From: Myxococcales bacterium
Lineage (GTDB): Bacteria; Myxococcota_A; SURF-8
DNA: 64,000 bases
Assembly: GCA_003598065.1 (NCBI GenBank)
Contig: QZKR01000176.1
Coordinates: 1 to 64,000 of the forward strand
Direction: 5' to 3'
Shown here: positions 38,800-46,570 of the stretch, in pieces
Layout of the letters: each line of letters starts with the position of its first letter
Numbering within the stretch: the stretch's first letter is position 1
Position numbers and translations under genes: made by a program
Notes under the pieces: generated by a model
What the model was told of the DNA's origin: nothing
Seen by the model: only the letters and a program-made list of their open reading frames with translations
Database searches by the model: none

Positions 38800-40491
38800 T
38801 TAAAGCTCCTTCTCCACGAGAAAGTCGCCCATAATCAGAAAGTCGATGTCGGTTTTCATGAAGCAGTCGTAGGCCTCTTTCGGCGTACAGACGATCGGCT
38901 CTCCCCGGATGTTGAACGAAGTGTTGATGACGACCGGTACGCCGGCGAGTGTCTCGAAAGCGCTGATGACTTTGTGGAAGCGCGGATTCTCGGCGCGCGA
39001 TACGGTCTGCACCCGCGCCGTGTTGTCGAAATGGGTGACGGAGGGGATGCGGGCCCCCATTCCCGGCTTCACCTGCGGAGCGAAGAGCATATAGGGGCTC
39101 GGGAAGTCGATGTCGAAATAATCTTTGGCCCGCTCCTCCAGCACCGCCGGGGCGAAGGGGCGGAAGTCCTCGCGGAATTTGACCCGCGCGTTCAGGACGT
39201 CCTTCATGGCCGGGTTGCAGGCGTTGGCCAGGATGGAGCGGTTGCCGAGCGCCCGGGGGCCGTACTCCATGCGCCCCTGAAACCAGCCGAGGATCTGATT
39301 TTCCGCGATCAGCTGCGCCGCTTTATGGCAGATGGCGTCCTCGTCCATTTCGGTGAACGCGGCCCGTTCCTTAATCAGTAAGTCGCGGATCGCCTGACGC
39401 GAAAACTCCGGACCCAGGAGCGTGCTGTGGAAGGGCCGTGGCGGGCGCGGCTCGCCGTGGGCGTAAGCCGCGTAAAGCGCCGCGCCCAGCGCGCCGCCGC
39501 CGTCGCCGGCCGCCGGCTGAATGGAAATACGCTTGAAGGGCGTCTGGCGCATGAATTTTTCGTTGGCTACGCAGTTGAGGGCCACGCCTCCGGCGAGACA
39601 GACGTTTTCCACGCCGCCGCAGGTCCGGTGCAAATCGTTGCCCAGGGCGATCATCGCTTCTTCCGTGAGCTTCTGCACCGAGGCCGCCAGGTCCATGTGC
39701 GCCTGGGTGATTTCCGATTCCGGCGTGCGAGGCGGCCCGAAGCGGCGGATGAAACGGTCGCTGTACATGCGGCGCGGGTTGTGCATGAAGTCGAAGTAGT
39801 CCAGATTCAGACGGAAGGAGCCGTCCGGCAGGAAACGGATCAGATCGCGCAGCTCGTCCAGCCGTTCCGGCTTGCCGTAGGAGGCCAGACCCATCACCTT
39901 GTATTCGTCGTTGTTGACCTTGAAGCCCAGGAAGGCGGTGATGGCGCTGTACAAGAGGCCGATGGAATGCGGGTAACGGATCTCGCGCCGCTTGAGGATG
40001 CGGTTGCCCTCGGCCAGATACTGAACGGTCGTCGCCCATTCGCCCACGCCGTCCACGGTGAGGATGGCGGCGCGGTCGAAGTCCGAGATGAAATAGGAAC
40101 TGGCGGCGTGGGACAGATGGTGTTCGGCGTACTGAACGGGGCCGGCATAACCGATCTGCTCGGCAAGGACGCGGGCGAAAAAAAGGCGTTCGTGCACGGC
40201 GTGGGACAATTGCCGGCGCACCATGTCGTGGCTGGCCGGCGCGTAACGCCTGCCGATGGAGAGGGTCCGCTCCAGTTTCAACAGCGGCTTTTCGTAAAAG
40301 CACGCCAGATCCAGATCGGAGGCTTGCAGGCCCGCGTACTGGAGACAAAAGCGGATGGCTTCGGCCGGGAAGCGGTTGTCGTGCTTTTTGCGGGTGAAGC
40401 GTTCTTCCTCGGCGGCGGCGATGATTTGGCCGTCGATCACCAGGGCGGCGGCGGCATCGTGATAGTAACAGGATACTCCGAGGATCTTCAT
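38800..40491 (-). CDS. NodU/CmcH-type O-carbamoyltransferase
   Basis: A 563-residue enzyme that transfers carbamoyl from carbamoyl phosphate to a hydroxyl group through carbamoyl-AMP. The Kae1-like first domain starts GVSCYYHDAAAAL with the conserved His/Asp and has EHHLSHAASSYF and LTVDGVGEWAT. GGVALNCVAN is the ATP loop. The YrdC-like C-terminal domain has FQGRMEYGPRALGNRSI and NTSFNIRGEPIVCTP. Length and motifs are complete. Substrates in relatives include antibiotics, Nod factors and glycans; the SGNH enzyme and asparagine-synthase-like neighbour suggest tailoring of a glycan or a small molecule here. Confidence 0.93.
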   Translation of the reverse strand: MKILGVSCYYHDAAAALVIDGQIIAAAEEERFTRKKHDNRFPAEAIRFCLQYAGLQASDLDLACFYEKPLLKLERTLSIGRRYAPASHDMVRRQLSHAVHERLFFARVLAEQIGYAGPVQYAEHHLSHAASSYFISDFDRAAILTVDGVGEWATTVQYLAEGNRILKRREIRYPHSIGLLYSAITAFLGFKVNNDEYKVMGLASYGKPERLDELRDLIRFLPDGSFRLNLDYFDFMHNPRRMYSDRFIRRFGPPRTPESEITQAHMDLAASVQKLTEEAMIALGNDLHRTCGGVENVCLAGGVALNCVANEKFMRQTPFKRISIQPAAGDGGGALGAALYAAYAHGEPRPPRPFHSTLLGPEFSRQAIRDLLIKERAAFTEMDEDAICHKAAQLIAENQILGWFQGRMEYGPRALGNRSILANACNPAMKDVLNARVKFREDFRPFAPAVLEERAKDYFDIDFPSPYMLFAPQVKPGMGARIPSVTHFDNTARVQTVSRAENPRFHKVISAFETLAGVPVVINTSFNIRGEPIVCTPKEAYDCFMKTDIDFLIMGDFLVEKEL

Positions 40492-40510
40492 GAAGCGTTG
40501 CTCGCGCCCG

Positions 40511-40663
40511 TTAGTATTGGCTGTCCAGGTCGCACTCCTCGCAGGCCGGATACGTCCAGTCGCCGGCGTCGGCAGAGGCGGAGATTTCCGTTTGCTCTTC
40601 GGACGGGGAAGGCATCAGTCCATAAAGAATTTCGAGCAGCTTCTTCCATTCCTCGGGATTCAT
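40511..40663 (-). CDS. Small 50-residue protein with CxxC motif, leader gene of the carbamoyltransferase operon
   Basis: ATG 40663 to TAA 40511, 50 residues, beginning MNPEEWKKLLEILYGLM and ending EECDLDSQY with PACEEC. It ends 19 bp before the carbamoyltransferase ATG. The upstream GAGG is a weak ribosome site. It has an amphipathic N-terminal helix, a Ser/Glu linker and a CxxC tail that could bind metal or be a redox pair. No family recognised. Like the 57-residue gene it is too short for most gene finders. Confidence 0.55.
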   Translation of the reverse strand: MNPEEWKKLLEILYGLMPSPSEEQTEISASADAGDWTYPACEECDLDSQY

Positions 40664-40800
40664 GGACGCCTCGTTCGTCTGACGGCTCGCACGCGTTGGA
40701 CGGGAAAAACACCAAGCTCCGCGTGAACGGGTTCATGGTTCCACCAATGGTTTTTTTTACCACAGGACCGGAATCCGCGCCAGCCCTCCAGCCGACGGCA

Positions 40801-42867
40801 TCAGCGAATTTTCGCGCGATCGGCCGGCTCGATCCAGATAGGCGAGGTCCAGGCGCGCTCGAAGGCGGTTTTGGCGATCTCGGGATCGTTGCAGGCTTCC
40901 GGAGGCTGCCCCGCTTGCGCCGCGTCGGCGCAGTCGTGGGCGGTCCAGCGGCAGGTCGGCGTCTGCAGGACGCGGATGTAATAAAAGCCCGGCTGGCTCG
41001 GATCGAAATCCGGATCGCGCCAGACCGCGCACAAGCGGCGCGCCCCGCCGACCGGAGAGCAGGTTTCTTCATCGGCTTGGGAGCGTTCGACGGCCTGCCC
41101 CGCCAAATCGACGATTTCGAGATGCGTCTCGCCTTGCGCGTCCAGGCGGCCCTTGACGAGTTGAACCAGCATCAGATCCGCCCCAGGGTGGGCCTCGTCG
41201 CCCTCGTCGGCCAGCGCCTCAACGACGACTAAAGGAGCCGCGCCCGCGTCGCCCGCCAGCACGCCGCCCATGGGAACGCCGTCCCGGTAGCCGCGCTCGA
41301 CGCGATCCTCGCGTTCGCACCAGTCCTGGGGCAGCCCGGCTCCGGCGAAAACGCGCACGCTCAGGCGCGGGCCGCTGGTGGCGTAAACCTCGCGCCGGCG
41401 CAACGCCTCGAAGATCGCGTCGCGGCTGTTTTCCACCGCCCACACGGCCGCCAGCCCGCCCGGATTGTAAAGGCGGGGCTGGTGCGTGATCGTTCCCGGC
41501 CCCAGGCGCAGTTCGGGAGAGGCGTCGGTCGCGCCGACGTGCCCCGGGAATCCCCAGTCCTCCACCAGCCCCGGCGCGCCGTTGTGCGTGTCGGTGCTGC
41601 CGATGACGCCCACCCGGTAGGGATTGAGGCCCAGCCGCCGCTCTTCCTGCAATCCGAAGGCGAACACGTTGCGCAGAAAATCCAGGCGGCTGATGCAGCC
41701 GAAGCCGTTGACCCCGCCGCTGCCGGGCGTATCCCCGCAATCGACGAAATCCGCCTCGCGGATCTTCTCGAAGTCGCAGTAAGGGTCGTCCGCCAGGCCG
41801 GCGAAGCCGTTCTTGCATTCCATGTCGCCCTTGTGCTGGAACAGCTCCACGACGGGCTCCATAACGGTCCGCCGCGCGGCGGCCTGCCGCTGGGCCTCCA
41901 AAGCTTCGTCCAGATAATAAGGCGAGTACAGATTGCCGTTGCTCCAGTTGGAATTGTGCGGCAGCGTGATGACCTCGCAGGGACCGTCCGCGCCCAGACA
42001 CTGTTCCTCCAGCCGGTCCCACAGGCCGTCGGGATCGGCGGCCTCGAAGTAGCTCGGCGGCAGTTCCGGCACGGCGTCGTTGCGGAACAGGACGTTGCGG
42101 TGCCAGTTGACCACGGCGGTGCTCGCCGTGTACTCGTAGGCGACAAACGCCGTGAAGGCGCAGGCGGCGCTGCGGTCGTAGGCGGCCTCGGCGGCGTTTT
42201 GGATGCGCTTCCAGACCCGCGCCGCCGCTTCGCGGCAGGCCGCGCCGTCCGCCCCGCACAGATCCGGGAAGCGCTCGGGCGTCGAGACGGCCAGTTTCAG
42301 GCCGAACGCCGTGACGACGTTCTGGCCGCCCGCTCGCAGGTCCGCGCAGCGTTCGCTGTCGTAGACGGCGCCGCCGGGCGTCGTGCACAATTCCATCTCG
42401 CCGACGTATTCGATGTGATCGGTCAAGGCCGCGAAATCCAAAGGCCGCGCCAGCCGGGCGCGGCGCGTCCCGACGCCGTTTTCGTCCAGCGGCGCAAGCC
42501 GGATCTCGCCTTCGCCCCGGGCGAAGGCCCAGGCCTCTTCCGGCGTGGCCCGCACCTCGTAGCCGTAGGCGTCCCAGCTCAGCGCCGTGTGGGCGTGCAG
42601 GTCGCCGAAGTACAGATTGCGCAGCGGATTGCGGCGGGCGCAGGCTTCGCGGGTCTCGGTGTAATGGGGTTCGGCGGCCGGATCGGTCCAGGATTCGTTG
42701 TCGCCGTCGCCCGCGTCGCCGTCGGAAGGGCTCGCATCGCCGTCCGCCGACATATCGCCGTCGCTTTTATCCGCGCTCGAAGCGCTACACCCGGCGCAGA
42801 ATAGAGCTAGAAAGGCAGACAGCACTAAGAACCTGCCCCAATATAAGCAGGAAGCGATGTTCGTCAT
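40801..42867 (-). CDS. DUF3604 domain lipoprotein with DGD tether
   Basis: The 688-residue form starts at ATG 42867, which gives a normal lipoprotein signal (FLALFCAGC), then a short DGD spacer. The DUF3604 domain starts RNLYFGDLHAHTALSWDAYGYE, a PHP-like metal-binding pattern with paired His, and continues with LTDHIEYVGEME, LPHNSNWSN and VIGSTDTHNG. The family is predicted to be a metal-dependent phosphoesterase-like hydrolase; substrate unknown. The start codon lies inside a REP-like element (42855-42933). The frame is also open to an ATG at 43014 with a GAGG site, which would put about 50 residues, including translated REP sequence, before the signal. The two starts cannot be separated by sequence alone. 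Confidence 0.82.
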   Translation of the reverse strand: MTNIASCLYWGRFLVLSAFLALFCAGCSASSADKSDGDMSADGDASPSDGDAGDGDNESWTDPAAEPHYTETREACARRNPLRNLYFGDLHAHTALSWDAYGYEVRATPEEAWAFARGEGEIRLAPLDENGVGTRRARLARPLDFAALTDHIEYVGEMELCTTPGGAVYDSERCADLRAGGQNVVTAFGLKLAVSTPERFPDLCGADGAACREAAARVWKRIQNAAEAAYDRSAACAFTAFVAYEYTASTAVVNWHRNVLFRNDAVPELPPSYFEAADPDGLWDRLEEQCLGADGPCEVITLPHNSNWSNGNLYSPYYLDEALEAQRQAAARRTVMEPVVELFQHKGDMECKNGFAGLADDPYCDFEKIREADFVDCGDTPGSGGVNGFGCISRLDFLRNVFAFGLQEERRLGLNPYRVGVIGSTDTHNGAPGLVEDWGFPGHVGATDASPELRLGPGTITHQPRLYNPGGLAAVWAVENSRDAIFEALRRREVYATSGPRLSVRVFAGAGLPQDWCEREDRVERGYRDGVPMGGVLAGDAGAAPLVVVEALADEGDEAHPGADLMLVQLVKGRLDAQGETHLEIVDLAGQAVERSQADEETCSPVGGARRLCAVWRDPDFDPSQPGFYYIRVLQTPTCRWTAHDCADAAQAGQPPEACNDPEIAKTAFERAWTSPIWIEPADRAKIR

Positions 42868-42933
42868 TCCCGCGTAGGCGGGAATCCAGATTTGTTTCAA
42901 TAGCTTCTGGACCCCCGCTTTCGCGGGGGCGAC
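42855..42933 (+). repeat. REP-like palindromic element, copy 1
   Basis: A 79-bp composite with two palindromes, TCATTCCCGCGTAGGCGGGAA and ACCCCCGCTTTCGCGGGGG, separated by about 24 bp. The same composite in reverse orientation is at 45102-45180. The two outer 20-bp arms are almost identical and the spacer is diverged. Typical of REP/BIME-like elements. Confidence 0.85.
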
Positions 42934-43176
42934 GGCTTTCCGGTCTACTGGAATAGGTTCTACGAGTCGTGCAACAAACGTGACAAATTGTAGGCGAACT
43001 GGCGAGATGGCCATCTGATCTGCCTCATCGAATGAACGTGGGGTATGTTTGGAGTTTCAAATTGCGGGTGGAACTATTCAACTCCAAGGAATTTATACCA
43101 CAGGACCGCGCCGTTGGGCGAGTTTTCCGCTGAGACAATGGGAAACGGATCGGGGCTTGCACGATCAATTTTGCCC

Positions 43177-45024
43177 TCAGCCGGACGCCGGGCGGCCGAG
43201 AAGGTCGCCGGGCGGCCGGAAGTCGATTTCGCGGCAAAGCTGCTCCAGGGTCGCCATGCGCAGCGCCAGCCGCTCGTTGGCGCGGATCGCCGCCTCGTCG
43301 CCCAGGACGCGGTCGAGAAAATCGGCGTGGTAGAGGTCCCGCGTGTAAAGCGAAGCGGGATTGACGAAGTCGCGGAACTCAGGGGTGAGGTAGGGCGGCT
43401 GCGGCGCGGGCGGCCGGGAGTAACGCTTCGTCACGACTCCGCCTAAAGCCACCTGGTCCAGCTTGCGCAGCAGGTGCCGCGCCTGGTCCGCCACCTGCCA
43501 GATTTCCCGGTGCAGGGTTTTGAGGCTCGGCCGGCCGGCCGTGGAGCCGTAGCCCGTCGGGAAGGCCGCGACGCGCGGCGAAAGCATGTGGGCGATCCGC
43601 CGCTCCAACAGCGACGTCAGCCGGTAGCGCCAGGGCGTGGAGACGAAGACGTCGATCATGCCGGCGCTCATCTGCGGCACGGCGACGGGCAGCCAGTCGT
43701 AGACCGTCGAGACGCCCAGGGAAAGGTGGCCCGTCATCTTGAGCAGAAAGGCGGCGTCGGCCTGCTGCGTGGTGAGCGTGCCGGGTCCGAGGTCGCAGAC
43801 GGCGGCGACGCGGCGGCGCATGTCCTCGATGAAGAGCGGACGCCAGTCGGCCTTGAACGCGCCCTGCGGCGGCGGCGGATCGTAGAGGAAGCGATAGAAC
43901 AGAATGTTATCGACGTTGGCCCGCTTCCGCCGCCCGATGGAAAGGAACTCCTGGCCGAAGTTGTAGTTGCGGACGATCTCGCCGCCGACGCTGTTGATGA
44001 TGAGATCGTAGTCGCGGGCGAGCACGCGGCGGGAGAGCATCTGATGGTAGTAGGCCGTAAAGGGCTGTTCGCTGCGGACGCGGCCGGTCAGCTCGCGCCG
44101 CAGGGAGGCGTCGATCGGCACGGTCCAGAAGGACTGGCGGCGGAAGTGGTGCAGCTTCCAGCCCATGCCCAGGGCGACCGCCTTGGCCCGGATCACGTCG
44201 TCCTCGTCGTCCTCGCCGTTGACCGTCGCGTCGAACGGCAATCCGACGAATCCGGCGGCGCAGGCCGTCAGCCGCGAATCGTAACCGCCGGTCAGGTCGG
44301 CGACGACGCGCTGCTCCATCGCCTTGAGCCGCTGGAAGCGGTCGATCAGCGGCGCGGCGACCCGCGCGGCGGCCTCGTCCATCGACCGGACGTCCGCTTC
44401 GTCGCGGTACGGCAGCCAGTGGCGATGACGGCCGAGGCGGCCCTCCCGGTAAACGATGTGCTCGCCGAACCACGGCCGCTTCACGCCCTCCAGGATCGAG
44501 TTGGGAACCATGACGATGCCGCGGTCGAAAAATTCCCGGGCGCCTTCCGGATCGAGCGGGATGCCCAGCGCCCGCCCGAGGGGGATCGGGCTGGTCGTGA
44601 CCCAGAACCCGCCGCGCCCCTCGGCGTAGTAGACGTTCATGATCGCCGCCTGGTCGTTGACCACGATGGCCGCGCGGCGTTTGGCGTCCCAGGCGACCAG
44701 GGCGAAAACGCCCTCGTAGCGATTGAGGTCGGCCGTCTCCCACTCCGTCACGTCGGCCAGCAGGCGCGGCAAGGACACTTCCGGCCGGGCGGCGTAGGCG
44801 TCGTAAATCAGACCCTTGACGGCGATCCAGCCGCGTTCGTCGGCATGGAAGGCGACCGTCCGTCCGTTCTCGGCGAGACGCAAAAGGCTCGCCCCCGGCG
44901 TGTGAAAGACGTCCGCCTCCTCCGCCCGCAGCACCTCCCGGCGCCAGTCGGCGATGGACTTGAAGGCCTCCGGCGGCGCAGCGCCGGCGGCGCCGGAATT
45001 GAAGAACGCCGTGAAATCCGCCAT
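43177..45024 (-). CDS. Asparagine-synthase-like protein lacking the glutaminase cysteine
   Basis: A 615-residue protein. The N-terminal half has the outline of the class II glutaminase domain (NRYEGVFALVAWDAKRR, YYAEGRGGFWVTTSPIPLGRAL), but the protein starts MADFTAFF with no Cys at position 2, so glutamine hydrolysis is not expected. The C-terminal synthetase half has a pyrophosphate-loop-like LTGGYDSRLT (the usual SGGxDS is changed to TGGYDS). It may therefore activate a carboxylate with ATP and use another amine or thiol. Relatives make amide bonds in peptide or sugar products. It is bracketed by an inverted pair of REP-like elements and close to the carbamoyltransferase operon. Confidence 0.82.
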   Translation of the reverse strand: MADFTAFFNSGAAGAAPPEAFKSIADWRREVLRAEEADVFHTPGASLLRLAENGRTVAFHADERGWIAVKGLIYDAYAARPEVSLPRLLADVTEWETADLNRYEGVFALVAWDAKRRAAIVVNDQAAIMNVYYAEGRGGFWVTTSPIPLGRALGIPLDPEGAREFFDRGIVMVPNSILEGVKRPWFGEHIVYREGRLGRHRHWLPYRDEADVRSMDEAAARVAAPLIDRFQRLKAMEQRVVADLTGGYDSRLTACAAGFVGLPFDATVNGEDDEDDVIRAKAVALGMGWKLHHFRRQSFWTVPIDASLRRELTGRVRSEQPFTAYYHQMLSRRVLARDYDLIINSVGGEIVRNYNFGQEFLSIGRRKRANVDNILFYRFLYDPPPPQGAFKADWRPLFIEDMRRRVAAVCDLGPGTLTTQQADAAFLLKMTGHLSLGVSTVYDWLPVAVPQMSAGMIDVFVSTPWRYRLTSLLERRIAHMLSPRVAAFPTGYGSTAGRPSLKTLHREIWQVADQARHLLRKLDQVALGGVVTKRYSRPPAPQPPYLTPEFRDFVNPASLYTRDLYHADFLDRVLGDEAAIRANERLALRMATLEQLCREIDFRPPGDLLGRPASG

Positions 45025-45101
45025 CGCTCATCCCCTTGCCGGTCGCCGTGGATTCGGCTTGCCGGGGTTCTAAGAACTAACAGAATGAAGCTCTCCCCTT
45101 T

Positions 45102-45180
45102 GTCACCCCCGCGAAAGCGGGGGTCCAGAACTCATTGATACCAGACTGGATTCCCGCCTTCGCGGGAATGACGAACATCG
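45102..45180 (-). repeat. REP-like palindromic element, copy 2 (inverted relative to copy 1)
   Basis: The reverse complement of this 79-bp stretch matches copy 1 at 42855: CGATGTTCGTCATTCCCGCG, a GGCGGGAATCCAG block, a diverged spacer and TTCTGGACCCCCGCTTTCGC. It lies between the asparagine-synthase-like gene and the NtrC-type gene. Confidence 0.85.
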
Positions 45181-45205
45181 GCTCCTTCATCTACTGAGAT
45201 GGGCT

Positions 45206-46570
45206 CTAAGAATCAAACCCGTAACGCTTCAGCTTTTCTCTTAAGGTTTTGCGGTCGATGCCCAGCAGTTCGGCCGCCTTGGTCTTGTTGTTGGCCACGC
45301 TTTCGAGGACGTGGCGGATGTATTCCGCCTCCATCTCCGCCAGGGTGCGCGTCAGGCCGTTCGCGCCGCCGAAGCCGCCCTGCCGCATGCCGGGGGGCAG
45401 ATCCGGAGCGTCGATCATGTCGCTTTCCGTCATCGCCATGAGCCGCTGCACGAGATTCTCCAACTCCCGCACGTTGCCCGGCCAGTGGTAGCGCTTCAGG
45501 TGTTCCAGGGCGCGGTCCGTGTAGGCCGGCGCGGTCCGCCCCATTTCCCGCGCGTATTTCGCGGTGAAGTGGCGCGCCAGAAGCAGCACGTCGTCGCCCC
45601 GCTCCCGCAGCGGCGGAAGCTCGATGGCGATGACGTTGAGCCGGTAATAGAGATCCTCGCGGAAACGGCCGCTTTTGATCAGCGTCGGCAGGTGTTTGTT
45701 CGTCCCGGCGATGATTCGCACATCGGCCTTTTGCGGCCTGGCCGAGCCCACCATGCAGACTTCCTTTTCCTGCAAAACGCGCAGCAGCTTCACCTGCATG
45801 GCGACGCCGGTCTCGCTGACTTCGTCGAGGAAAATCGTCCCGCCGTCGGCGGTCTGGAAGAAGCCGGCGCGCGTCTCCGTCGCCCCCGTAAACGCGCCCC
45901 TGACGTGCCCGAACAGCTCGCTCTCCAGCAGACCTTCCGGGATGCCGCCGCAGTTGACCGGCACGAACGGCCGCGAGGCCCGGTCGCTGCGGTAGTGAAC
46001 GGCGCGCGCCACCAGTTCCTTGCCGGTGCCGCTTTCGCCGGCGATCAGCACGGTGGCCTTGACCGGGGCGGCCTTCTGGATCATCTCGAATACGCCGCGT
46101 ATCGTCTCCGATTCGCCGATCAGGCCTTCCGGCGCGGCCGGCGGGGGGGCGGCGCCGTCGGTCATCCGCCGCCGCCAATGGCGCTCCATGACGGCGTCCA
46201 CGACCTCGACCAGTTCCTTCCGCGTGTACGGCTTGGCCAGATACTCGTCGGCCCCGAGCTTCACCGCCTCCACCGCCCCTTCGATGGACGGATAGCCGGT
46301 GACCATGATGACGCTGACCGTTCTGAAGTTGTCGCGGATGAGACGAATCAAGTCCATGCCGTCCTGCTTCGGCATTTTGAAATCGGTGACGACGAGATCC
46401 ACCGCCGTCTCCCGCAGCAGGCGCAACGCCTCCTCGACGTCCGAGGCGGTAAGAACGGCGTGGCCGTCGCCCTCCAGATGCCGGCGGATCAGCTCCAGCG
46501 CGTCCCGGCTGTCGTCCACGGCGAGAATGCGCGCCGGCCTTTTCGCGTCGCGTTGCGTTTCAGCGGCCAT
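45206..46570 (-). CDS. NtrC-family sigma-54-dependent response regulator
   Basis: A 454-residue regulator in the order receiver (VDDSRDAL, VVTDFKMPKQDG, LAKPYT), sigma-54 AAA domain (GESGTGKE, GAFTGATE that contacts sigma-54, GGTIFLDEVSE), and a Fis-type helix-turn-helix (AAELLGIDRKTLREKLKRYG). It remodels the sigma-54 holoenzyme to open promoters. ATG 46570 has AGGAGG just before it and overlaps the end of the upstream kinase gene by 11 bp, so the two are cognate. Target promoters are not obvious in the window. Confidence 0.93.
   Translation of the reverse strand: MAAETQRDAKRPARILAVDDSRDALELIRRHLEGDGHAVLTASDVEEALRLLRETAVDLVVTDFKMPKQDGMDLIRLIRDNFRTVSVIMVTGYPSIEGAVEAVKLGADEYLAKPYTRKELVEVVDAVMERHWRRRMTDGAAPPPAAPEGLIGESETIRGVFEMIQKAAPVKATVLIAGESGTGKELVARAVHYRSDRASRPFVPVNCGGIPEGLLESELFGHVRGAFTGATETRAGFFQTADGGTIFLDEVSETGVAMQVKLLRVLQEKEVCMVGSARPQKADVRIIAGTNKHLPTLIKSGRFREDLYYRLNVIAIELPPLRERGDDVLLLARHFTAKYAREMGRTAPAYTDRALEHLKRYHWPGNVRELENLVQRLMAMTESDMIDAPDLPPGMRQGGFGGANGLTRTLAEMEAEYIRHVLESVANNKTKAAELLGIDRKTLREKLKRYGFDS

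Noticed and set aside
40755-43105. ACCACAGGACCG in two intergenic spots (near 40758 and 43098)
   Set aside because: Only 12 bp and no extended homology; not strong enough for a repeat family.
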